5,051 nt of DNA, taken from contig JAFSBD010000097.1 in NCBI GenBank assembly GCA_017442025.1, positions 1-5,051 on the forward strand, given 5' to 3'. Both the position numbers and the translations under genes were made by a program. Below are positions 1 to 5,051 of this stretch, in pieces (the first letter of the stretch is position 1; each line of letters opens with the position of its first letter). The notes beneath the pieces were generated by a model. That model made no database searches, was not told the origin of the DNA, and saw only the letters and a program-made list of their open reading frames with translations. The stretch is from Clostridia bacterium. Its GTDB lineage: Bacteria; Bacillota; Clostridia; Oscillospirales; QAKW01.

Positions 1-507
1 AACGACGATTTTCGCGCTAATGAGCGCACCTTTGATCTTCTCACGCAGGTCTGCGGTCGTTCGGGCCGAAGCGATAAACCCGGTCGGGCAATCATTCAGA
101 CCTATTGCCCGGACCATCGCGTGATTGCTCTTTCCAAAGAGCAAAATTACCTGGACTTTTATCAGCAGGAACTTGCTTTTCGAAAATTGGCGAATTATCC
201 GCCCTATTGCGATATTCTGCTGATTATGGTCGAAGGATTTTCCCAAGATTCCGTTTCAAAGGGAATGGGATCGATTTATAAGTATCTTCAGCAGGCAAGT
301 GTTGGTGAATATAATAACATTCCTTTGCGCTTGCTATCGCCGGTCGTGCCGAAAATCGGCATGATCCGCGGAAAGCACCGTATGCAGATGTTAGTGAAAT
401 GTAAAAATTCGCCTACGCTGCGCCGCTTGATTCGAGCGTGCAAAGAGCTGGAATTACCCGGAAATCTTTCGGTTACATTCAACATGAATCCCATTCAATA
501 TTTTTGA
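1..507 (+). CDS. priA: Primosomal protein N' (PriA helicase), C-terminal part, 5' end outside window
   Basis: PriA is the superfamily 2 DNA helicase that recognises stalled or repaired replication forks and reloads the replisome. The reading frame is open from the first base, and 168 residues plus the stop are visible. Near the start lies the end of helicase domain 2: FRANERTFDLLTQV followed by CGRSGR at residues 18-23, which is helicase motif VI (usually QVAGRAGR) with both arginines kept. Then comes DKPGRAIIQTY, the typical strand after motif VI. The rest is the PriA C-terminal domain, with its usual FYQQELAFRK and YPPYCDILL stretch near residues 53-75, ending in NMNPIQYF, like the VDVNP-type ends of other PriA proteins. 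A GTG at 121 is internal and not a start. The zinc-binding region lies upstream of the window. The first motif VI alanine is replaced by Cys (residue 18). The stop overlaps the ribosome binding site of def, so the two are probably co-transcribed. Identity is confident; only completeness is unknown. Confidence 0.95.
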   Translation, partial: NDDFRANERTFDLLTQVCGRSGRSDKPGRAIIQTYCPDHRVIALSKEQNYLDFYQQELAFRKLANYPPYCDILLIMVEGFSQDSVSKGMGSIYKYLQQASVGEYNNIPLRLLSPVVPKIGMIRGKHRMQMLVKCKNSPTLRRLIRACKELELPGNLSVTFNMNPIQYF

Positions 508-511
508 GGTG
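506..511 (+). promoter_or_regulatory. Ribosome binding site of def, overlapping the priA stop
   Basis: GAGGTG lies over the priA stop codon; its GAGG core ends 6 bases before the ATG at 516. Ribosomes ending priA would sit on the def start region, which suggests translational coupling. Confidence 0.7.
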
Positions 512-515
512 AACT

Positions 516-983
516 ATGGCTTTAAGAAACCTTGTTAAGAACGATAATGAATTTCTGGGGAAAAAATCCCGCCCGGTAACGGTCTTTGATGATAAGCTTT
601 CCACATTGGTGGAAGACATGAAAGAGACTTTGCGTAAAGAAGTCGGAGCAGGACTTGCCGCTCCCCAGGTTGGCATTTTGCGCAGAATTTTTATTGCGGA
701 TATTCATGGGGACGGAAGTGAGTATAAGGAATTCATTAATCCCGAAATTATTTCTGCTACCGGCAAAAACGATCGCTATCTGGAAGGATGCCTTTCCTAT
801 CCGGGCAGAAGTTTCCGTATCACCCGTGCGCATAAGGTAAAGATGCGTGCCCAGGATGTGAATGGTAATTTCTTTGACTTTAAAGCCGAAGATTTTGTTG
901 CAAGATGTTTGCAGCATGAATTTGATCATTTGGAGGGAATTACCATTCCCATGATCGGGGAAGAGGTTTTTGAAAATGAATAA
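516..983 (+). CDS. def: Peptide deformylase
   Basis: Cytoplasmic metalloenzyme that removes the formyl group from the N-terminal methionine of nascent proteins at the ribosome exit. All three family motifs are present in the 155 residues: GAGLAAPQVG at 44-53 (motif 1), EGCLS at 90-94 (motif 2, metal ligand Cys92) and QHEFDHL at 133-139 (motif 3, metal ligands His134 and His138, catalytic Glu135). Length fits the short type I enzymes. The N-terminus MALRNLVKNDNEFLGKKSRPV aligns with the usual MALRxIVxxxDxxLRKKxRPV, which supports the ATG at 516; the Arg after Leu is Gly here. Motif 3 has Phe where Ile, Leu or Met is common, and the strand after motif 2 (RSFRITRAH) departs from the common form. 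The catalytic set is intact, so I expect an active enzyme. It sits between priA and fmt as in many Firmicutes and overlaps fmt by 8 bases. Confidence 0.96.
   Translation: MALRNLVKNDNEFLGKKSRPVTVFDDKLSTLVEDMKETLRKEVGAGLAAPQVGILRRIFIADIHGDGSEYKEFINPEIISATGKNDRYLEGCLSYPGRSFRITRAHKVKMRAQDVNGNFFDFKAEDFVARCLQHEFDHLEGITIPMIGEEVFENE
961..966 (+). promoter_or_regulatory. Ribosome binding site deciding the fmt start
   Basis: AAGAGG inside the end of def lies 9 bases before the ATG at 976 but only 3 bases before the in-frame TTG at 970. The spacing favours the ATG, which also gives the family-typical beginning MNKLRVLFMGTP. Confidence 0.65.
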
Positions 984-1911
984 ACTGCGTGTTTTATTTA
1001 TGGGCACGCCCGATTTTGCATTACCTTCTTGCGAGGCGTTATATCAACGATTTGATTTGGTGGGTGTTGTTACCCAACCTGATCGGCCCAAGGGTAGAGG
1101 CGGAAAACTTTCTGCACCGCCTGTCAAAGAATTTGCGCTTGCCCATGGTCTGCCTTGCTGGCAGCCGACGATTCTTAAAGACGGTTCCTTCCAAGCGGTT
1201 TTGGATGAAACCAAGCCGGATCTGATCGTTGTGGCCGCCTATGGGCGCATCTTGCCGGAGTATATTCTGAATTATCCAAAATACGGTTGCATCAATGTTC
1301 ACGGTTCTTTACTCCCTAAATACCGCGGTGCCGCGCCCATTCAACGTGCGATTATCGACGGAGAAAAAGAGACGGGCGTTACCATCATGAAGATGGCCAA
1401 GGGGATGGATACAGGCGATATGATCCTGAAGGTGTCGACTCCTATCAACGAAACGGATACGGCGGGTACTCTTTTTGATCGATTGGCTGTTTTGGGCGCA
1501 GAAGCTTTGCTTGAAGCAATCGATCAGATTACTAATGGTACAGCGGTATATATTCCGCAAAATGATGAAATGGCCACTTATGCACCCATGATCGAGAAAG
1601 CGGAAGGAGCGATCGATTTTAATCGTCCTGCATCGGATTTATTTCATTTGGTTATGGGCATGAACCCTTCGCCCGGCGCGTTTATTGATTTTGGCGATTA
1701 TCGCCTCAAGATTCATGAGGCAAGTGTTTCCGATCGTTGCAACAATCGGCCCGGAACTGTTTGCAGAGTCTCTAAAGACGGCATTGATGTAGCCTGTGGA
1801 GATGGAAATTCCCTGCGTCTGAAAACGGTTCACAAACAAGGAAAAAATAGGACCGATGCATATTCCTATGCCTGCGGCGCAAAACTTGTCGTGGGGGAAG
1901 AACTTAGATAA
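976..1911 (+). CDS. fmt: Methionyl-tRNA formyltransferase
   Basis: Transfers a formyl group from 10-formyl-tetrahydrofolate to Met-tRNA(fMet), making the bacterial initiator tRNA; the partner of deformylase encoded just upstream. The 311 residues match the usual length of about 310-320. The N-terminal Rossmann-like formyltransferase domain (about 1-190) begins LRVLFMGTPDFALP. The folate/catalytic segment INVHGSLLPKYRGAAPIQ covers 106-123, with Asn107 and His109, and Asp145 in GMDTGDM completes the catalytic triad known from E. coli Fmt (Asn106, His108, Asp144). The C-terminal OB-like tRNA-binding domain (about 205-311) is present, with NPSPGAF at 230-236 where NPWPGA is typical, and LKTVHKQGK near 282-290. 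I chose the ATG at 976 over the in-frame TTG at 970 because of ribosome binding site spacing; this leaves an 8-base overlap with def. Highly confident. Confidence 0.97.
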   Translation: MNKLRVLFMGTPDFALPSCEALYQRFDLVGVVTQPDRPKGRGGKLSAPPVKEFALAHGLPCWQPTILKDGSFQAVLDETKPDLIVVAAYGRILPEYILNYPKYGCINVHGSLLPKYRGAAPIQRAIIDGEKETGVTIMKMAKGMDTGDMILKVSTPINETDTAGTLFDRLAVLGAEALLEAIDQITNGTAVYIPQNDEMATYAPMIEKAEGAIDFNRPASDLFHLVMGMNPSPGAFIDFGDYRLKIHEASVSDRCNNRPGTVCRVSKDGIDVACGDGNSLRLKTVHKQGKNRTDAYSYACGAKLVVGEELR

Positions 1912-1915
1912 GGAG
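1910..1915 (+). promoter_or_regulatory. Ribosome binding site of the zinc metallopeptidase gene
   Basis: AAGGAG begins within the fmt stop codon and ends 11 bases before the ATG at 1927, at the long end of normal spacing. No better start lies closer: the GTG at 1919 is in another frame. This 15-base gap (1912-1926) is the largest in the window. Confidence 0.65.
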
Positions 1916-1926
1916 CCCGTGTTTTT

Positions 1927-2619
1927 ATGTTCTACGGTTATGATTATGGTATATTTGCCATGCTTCCGGTTATTATCCTCGCCACGATCGTTCAATTTCG
2001 GTTGAATTCTGCCTATTCCAAGTATTCCAAGATCTCCAACGGCAAGGGGATAACAGGAGCGGCAATAGTCGAAATGATTTTGCGGGGCGCCGCTATTTAT
2101 GATGTTCGGGTGGAGCAGGTAAACGGCCGCCTTTCCGACCACTATGATCCTACCAAAAAAGTGGTGCGTTTATCCGACGCTGTTTATAACGGAACAAGCA
2201 TTGCTTCCATCGGTATTGCTGCCCATGAATGCGGTCATGCCATTCAGCATAATGTAAACTATTTTCCTCTGCGCCTGCGTTCTTCGGCTGTTGGAATCAC
2301 AAACTTTAGTTCAAAATTACTGTATATTTTGATTCTCAGCAGTTTCTTTTTCTATAGTTATTCTTTCAGTACCGTTATATTCAATGTTGCTACAATCTGC
2401 TATGCGATTATATTTTTGTTTCAGTTAATTACCCTGCCGGTGGAATTCAATGCATCTTCCCGTGCTGTTGAAATTATTGAGAGTAACGGGTTTACCGATC
2501 AGGACATCTCCGGTGTCCGCAAGGTATTAAATGCGGCGGCTATGACCTATGTGGCCTCTGCGGCCACTGCACTCTGGCAACTTTTGCGGATGCTCAGCAG
2601 AGCAAGAAGGCGTCGATAA
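1927..2619 (+). CDS. yugP: Membrane zinc metallopeptidase, YugP family (Zn_peptidase_2 type)
   Basis: Predicted integral-membrane zinc-dependent protease of 230 residues, the usual size for the family. Residues 8-23 form a hydrophobic N-terminal segment, followed by the family signature SAYSKYSKISN (28-38) and the conserved block VRVEQVNGRLSDHYDP (60-75). The zinc site is HECGH at 100-104 (His100, catalytic Glu101, His104), continuing AIQH. Two hydrophobic stretches at about 131-145 and 149-170 look like a membrane hairpin, after which PVEFNASSRA (171-180) supplies the probable third zinc ligand, Glu173. A last hydrophobic segment at about 201-221 ends in a basic tail RARRRR, likely cytoplasmic. 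No cleavable signal peptide is evident. The substrate is unknown; B. subtilis YugP is the namesake. The gene often sits between fmt and rsmB in Clostridia. Its stop shares one base with the rsmB start. Family assignment is strong; the cellular role is not known. Confidence 0.92.
   Translation: MFYGYDYGIFAMLPVIILATIVQFRLNSAYSKYSKISNGKGITGAAIVEMILRGAAIYDVRVEQVNGRLSDHYDPTKKVVRLSDAVYNGTSIASIGIAAHECGHAIQHNVNYFPLRLRSSAVGITNFSSKLLYILILSSFFFYSYSFSTVIFNVATICYAIIFLFQLITLPVEFNASSRAVEIIESNGFTDQDISGVRKVLNAAAMTYVASAATALWQLLRMLSRARRRR
2604..2610 (+). promoter_or_regulatory. Ribosome binding site of rsmB inside the end of the peptidase gene
   Basis: AAGAAGG lies 8 bases before the ATG at 2619. The start codon shares its A with the upstream TAA (TAATG), a standard stop-restart arrangement. 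The same purine-rich run encodes part of the basic tail of the upstream protein. Confidence 0.65.
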
Positions 2620-3893
2620 TGGATATTCGTTTATTGGCATATAATTTGATTGAGGAATGGGATGTTAAAAAATCCTATCCAAACTTATCCTTAAAAAAAG
2701 CATTGCGCTCCGTTCCCGATCTGCGGGATCGCCGCTTTATAACTGCATTGGTTTATGGCGTTGTTGAGCGAAAGATCACGCTCGACCACTTTATTAATCA
2801 ATGCGCCAGTCGCAGGGTTGAAAAAATGTCTGCAGCGGTACGCTCGGTTTTGCGGATGGGCGTCTATCAGATGTTTTATATGAATGTTCCGCCCTCTGCG
2901 GCCTGCAATACTTCGGTCGAATTAATTAAAAAAAGTGGTTTTGCCCATAGCAGTTCTTTTGTTAACGGGGTTCTGCGGAGTTGCGATCGCAATAAAGAGC
3001 AACTTTTAGCACTCAAAAAGGCGGATTACTCTGTTCGATTCTCGATCGACCCCATGATTGTTGATCTCCTTTTGGAACAATATGGCAAGGAAACCTTTTT
3101 GAAAATTATCGATGGTATTTCTAACCAAAGCAATGCCATATATCTTTACCATAATAACAAAAAGGGAGATTCATCCACCTTTTTAGACCAATTAACTAAA
3201 GACGGAATCAAGGTAACGCAAACCACGATTCCAAACTTATATCAAAGCAATTTTGGCTTTTCGGTTGAAGAATCGGAAAGTTTTCAGAATGGTTGGTATC
3301 ATGTTGTTGGTAAGCATTCTGCCGAGGCGGCCCTTTTGATGCCCAAGGATTCAAAGATTGTTTTGGATCTCTGCGCGGCACCGGGCGGCAAAACCTTTAT
3401 TATGGCCACGCAAACCGATGGACAGATTCATTCCTTTGAAATTCATCCTCACAAGGTTCAACTATTAACCCAATCCGCTAAACGCATGGGACATACGAAT
3501 GTTACAGCATGTTGCGCAGATGCTGCTGAGTATAAAACGGAATTAAAGGAAACAGCCGATTTTGTTTTGTGTGATGTGCCGTGCAGCGGCCTTGGGATCA
3601 TGGGCAAAAAGCCCGACATTAAATATAAGTCCTATGAAAGCAAAGAATTTACAGACCTTCAATATAAAATTCTTTGCAACGCATCCGATTATTTAAAGCA
3701 AGGCGGTCGGTTGGTTTATTCCACTTGTACTTTAGATAAGAGGGAAAATGAAGAACAAATTCAACATTTTCTTAAAGAACATCCCGCATTTTCTTTGGAT
3801 ACCCAGGCTGTTGAAAACGGCATGAAAACATTCTTACCAAACATAGAAGCAGATGGTTTTTTCATCGCGGCATTAAGAAAGGTTAACGCTTGA
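2619..3893 (+). CDS. rsmB: 16S rRNA (cytosine-C5) methyltransferase RsmB (Sun/Fmu)
   Basis: Uses S-adenosylmethionine to make m5C967 (E. coli numbering) in 16S rRNA. The 424 residues show the two expected parts. A NusB-like RNA-binding domain fills about 1-125, with DRRFITALVYGVVERK (37-52), VRSVLRMGVYQMFYM (74-88) and SSFVNGVLRS (112-121). The methyltransferase domain follows, with motif I VLDLCAAPGGKT at 248-259 for SAM binding, motif IV DVPCSGLG at 319-326 (Cys322, which releases the product) and motif VI YSTCTL at 367-372 (Cys370, the nucleophile). The C-terminal EADGFFIAALRK (410-421) is typical of the family. The segment before motif I, usually VQDxSSQ, reads VVGKHSAEA here (229-237), an unusual change. 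NusB-domain plus MTase architecture separates RsmB from the YebU/RsmF and NSUN-like relatives. It overlaps its neighbours by 1 and 4 bases, so translation is probably coupled. Confidence 0.95.
   Translation: MDIRLLAYNLIEEWDVKKSYPNLSLKKALRSVPDLRDRRFITALVYGVVERKITLDHFINQCASRRVEKMSAAVRSVLRMGVYQMFYMNVPPSAACNTSVELIKKSGFAHSSSFVNGVLRSCDRNKEQLLALKKADYSVRFSIDPMIVDLLLEQYGKETFLKIIDGISNQSNAIYLYHNNKKGDSSTFLDQLTKDGIKVTQTTIPNLYQSNFGFSVEESESFQNGWYHVVGKHSAEAALLMPKDSKIVLDLCAAPGGKTFIMATQTDGQIHSFEIHPHKVQLLTQSAKRMGHTNVTACCADAAEYKTELKETADFVLCDVPCSGLGIMGKKPDIKYKSYESKEFTDLQYKILCNASDYLKQGGRLVYSTCTLDKRENEEQIQHFLKEHPAFSLDTQAVENGMKTFLPNIEADGFFIAALRKVNA
3878..3882 (+). promoter_or_regulatory. Ribosome binding site supporting the TTG start of rlmN
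   Basis: AAAGG lies 7 bases before the TTG at 3890, within the end of rsmB. The later in-frame ATGs at 3911 and 3917 have no purine-rich site at the right distance, so the TTG, overlapping the rsmB stop as TTGA, is preferred. Confidence 0.6.
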
Positions 3894-4948
3894 AAAAAGA
3901 TTTAAAATCCATGACAATGGAGGAGCTTTCCACCTACATACTTAGTATCGGTGAGCCGAAATTTCGCGCAAAACAGATTTTTAAATGGTTGCATCGAGGC
4001 GTGCGTCGTTTTGATGAAATGACGGATCTTTCCAAGCCTTTGCAAGCAAAGCTGGATAATGATGCTTATATAACCACTTTAAAGATTTTTAAGCGTTTTA
4101 AGTCCCAGTTGGATGATACCGTTAAATATTTGTTCCAATTGGAAGACGGTAACATCATCGAAACAGTTGCGATGAGTTATCACCACGGATATTCGATTTG
4201 TATTTCCTCTCAGGTTGGGTGCCGCATGGGTTGCGCATTTTGCCAATCCACCAAAAACGGATTGGTGCGTTCGCTGACAGCGGGGGAGATCCTGGATCAG
4301 ATCATAAAGGTTCAGGAAGACCTTGGAGTTCGCATTTCAAACATTGTTATGATGGGGATCGGCGAACCCTTGGATAATTTTGATGAAGTAATCCGCTTTT
4401 TAAAAAATGTAAATAACCCGGATGGTATCAACATCGGGTATCGGCACATTTCTCTTTCTACCTGCGGTTTGATCCCGCAGATCGATCGCTTGGCAGAATA
4501 CGAACTGCCGATCACACTATCGATTTCTCTCCATGCAACAAACGATGAGAAGCGATCTCAAATCATGCCGATCAACCGTAAATATCATATCGATCAACTG
4601 ATCGATGCCTGTAGGAAGTATCAGGAACAGACGGGACGTAGAATTTCTTTTGAGTACGCCGTTATCGACGGTGTGAACGACCGTTATGAAAATGCAAAAG
4701 AATTAAAGGATCTTTTGAAGGGTCTTTTATGTCATGTAAATTTAATTCCTGTCAATCCGATCGAGGATGGCGTATTTCGTCCGCCGTCTCGAAAGAATAT
4801 TCTCGGTTTTCAGGAAACACTCATTAAAATGGGGCTGAATGCCACTATTCGCAGAACGCTCGGCGGTGATATCTCCGCTTCCTGCGGTCAGCTTCGCCAT
4901 CAAGCTTCGGAAAAGGAGGGAATTGGACTTGAAAATCATCAGCAATAG
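3890..4948 (+). CDS. rlmN: Dual-specificity RNA methyltransferase RlmN (radical SAM)
   Basis: Radical-SAM enzyme that makes m2A2503 in 23S rRNA at the peptidyl-transferase tunnel and, in E. coli, m2A37 in several tRNAs. The 352 residues match the family length. The N-terminal accessory domain starts KKDLKSMTMEELSTYIL and contains GEPKFRAKQIFKWLHRGV (21-38). The iron-sulfur cluster motif CxxxCxxC is Cys111, Cys115 and Cys118. Cys104 sits seven residues earlier, matching the resolving E. coli Cys118. Glu91 in ETV corresponds to E. coli Glu105. MGIGEP at 155-160 is the SAM-binding motif. Cys332 in GGDISASCGQL is the methyl-carrying cysteine (E. coli Cys355). Having both conserved cysteines fits RlmN; Cfr is a close relative, but the length, the N-terminal domain and the gene context favour RlmN. 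The TTG start at 3890 is supported by its ribosome binding site and by family-like residues from codon 2 onward. It overlaps rsmB by 4 bases and the next gene by 20. Confidence 0.96.
   Translation: MKKDLKSMTMEELSTYILSIGEPKFRAKQIFKWLHRGVRRFDEMTDLSKPLQAKLDNDAYITTLKIFKRFKSQLDDTVKYLFQLEDGNIIETVAMSYHHGYSICISSQVGCRMGCAFCQSTKNGLVRSLTAGEILDQIIKVQEDLGVRISNIVMMGIGEPLDNFDEVIRFLKNVNNPDGINIGYRHISLSTCGLIPQIDRLAEYELPITLSISLHATNDEKRSQIMPINRKYHIDQLIDACRKYQEQTGRRISFEYAVIDGVNDRYENAKELKDLLKGLLCHVNLIPVNPIEDGVFRPPSRKNILGFQETLIKMGLNATIRRTLGGDISASCGQLRHQASEKEGIGLENHQQ
4913..4919 (+). promoter_or_regulatory. Strong ribosome binding site of the PP2C phosphatase gene
   Basis: AAGGAGG, nearly the full anti-16S consensus, lies inside the end of rlmN, 9 bases before the TTG at 4929. 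An alternative in-frame TTG at 4923 would be only 3 bases away, so 4929 is preferred. It is the best ribosome binding site in the window and may compensate for the weak TTG start codon. Confidence 0.75.
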
Positions 4949-5051
4949 CGACATCGGCATGGTACGCAAAGAGAACCAAGATGCCTATTGGGTCTACCAA
5001 GCCGACGATAAAACCTGCCTGGCTGTTGTTTGCGACGGTATGGGCGGTGCG
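4929..5051 (+). CDS. prpC: PP2C-family protein serine/threonine phosphatase (PrpC/Stp), N-terminal part, cut by window end
   Basis: Metal-dependent (Mn/Mg) phosphatase that reverses phosphorylation by the PrkC/Stk-type Ser/Thr kinase. Only 41 codons are visible. They carry the first PP2C signatures: DIGMVRKENQD at 8-18, with Arg13 as the phosphate-binding residue and Asp18 near the metals, and VVCDGMGG at 33-40, with the metal ligand Asp36. This spacing is normal for bacterial PP2C of about 240-250 residues. The start is a TTG giving MKIISNSDIG, close to other family N-termini. It overlaps the end of rlmN by 20 bases. The order rlmN-prpC-prkC is common in Firmicutes, so the kinase is expected just past the window; that is inference. 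SpoIIE/RsbU-type phosphatases are unlikely because the protein begins directly with the PP2C core and the neighbours match the prpC locus. Confidence 0.93.
   Translation, partial: MKIISNSDIGMVRKENQDAYWVYQADDKTCLAVVCDGMGGA

Larger units (their letters stand above)
1..5051 (+). other. Probable single polycistronic unit priA-def-fmt-yugP-rsmB-rlmN-prpC
   Basis: All seven genes face the same way. The junctions are +8, -8, +15, -1, -4 and -20 bases. No intergenic space is large enough for a rho-independent terminator or a separate intergenic promoter, and I saw no stem-loop followed by a T-run at any junction. Promoters inside coding regions cannot be excluded. The operon start and end both lie outside the window. 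Confidence 0.8.

Noticed and set aside
121..507. Possible separate gene starting at GTG 121
   Set aside because: The frame is open back to base 1 and the upstream residues carry PriA motif VI, so GTG 121 is an internal valine codon.
655..840. 61-residue plus-strand frame inside def
   Set aside because: Out-of-frame shadow of def with no homology I recognise.
970..975. TTG at 970 as start of fmt
   Set aside because: It would sit only 3 bases from the AAGAGG site; the ATG at 976 has 9-base spacing and gives the usual Fmt N-terminus.
522..1007. 161-residue open frame on the minus strand opposite def
   Set aside because: It lies almost entirely opposite def, which has all three deformylase motifs. 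Its translation shows no recognisable domain and reads as the complement of a real gene.
1912..1926. Gap between fmt and the peptidase gene as a terminator or promoter site
   Set aside because: Only 15 bases, filled by the ribosome binding site and spacer, with no stem-loop or -35/-10 pair.
1639..2142. 167-residue minus-strand open frame spanning the end of fmt and start of the peptidase gene
   Set aside because: Both opposite genes are well supported by family motifs; the antisense translation has no recognisable motif.
4889..4909. Repeated AGCTTCG near the end of rlmN, considered as a repeat or operator
   Set aside because: Two 7-base copies inside coding sequence encode ordinary RlmN C-terminal residues; too short to support a function.
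3890..4948. Cfr-type antibiotic-resistance methyltransferase instead of RlmN
   Set aside because: Length, N-terminal domain and housekeeping operon position fit RlmN; nothing nearby suggests mobile resistance.

Overview
The window is a compact, single-strand stretch of housekeeping genes, all on the + strand: 3' end of priA, then def, fmt, a membrane zinc metallopeptidase of the YugP family, rsmB, rlmN, and the first 41 codons of a PP2C-type phosphatase (prpC/stp). This gene order is the classic Firmicutes cluster that normally continues into prkC (Ser/Thr kinase), rsgA and rpe. The YugP-type gene between fmt and rsmB, the moderate base composition (mid-40s % GC by eye, not computed), strong AGGAGG-type ribosome binding sites and use of TTG starts all point to a Gram-positive anaerobe of the class Clostridia (an Oscillospiraceae/Ruminococcaceae-like lineage is my guess). 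Several proteins differ from the usual family consensus at a few positions, so the genome is probably not a close relative of a model species.

Layout. 1-507: C-terminal 168 residues of primosomal helicase PriA, including helicase motif VI. 516-983: peptide deformylase. 976-1911: methionyl-tRNA formyltransferase, overlapping def by 8 bases. 1927-2619: membrane-bound HExxH zinc peptidase. 2619-3893: 16S rRNA m5C methyltransferase RsmB, sharing one base with the previous gene (TAATG). 3890-4948: radical-SAM methyltransferase RlmN from a TTG start, overlapping rsmB by 4 bases (TTGA). 4929-5051: start of the PP2C phosphatase, also from TTG, overlapping rlmN by 20 bases and cut by the window end. 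The only gaps between genes are 8 and 15 bases long, so there is no room for terminators or independent intergenic promoters, and no stretch over 300 bases lacks a gene. The whole window reads as part of one polycistronic, translationally coupled unit.

How the genes work together. Fmt adds and Def removes the formyl group on the initiator methionine. RsmB and RlmN methylate 16S and 23S rRNA (RlmN also modifies some tRNAs). PriA restarts stalled replication forks. PrpC, with the kinase expected just downstream, would give reversible Ser/Thr phosphorylation, which in Firmicutes touches translation and cell-wall control. The YugP-type protease is the least understood member.

I found no mobile element, CRISPR array, RNA gene, riboswitch or novel system. 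The observations in Part 2 are modest: an excess of GATC/CGATCG words (densest in the second half of rlmN), the under-characterised protease, consensus departures in Def, RsmB and PriA, and the chain of gene overlaps with two TTG starts.
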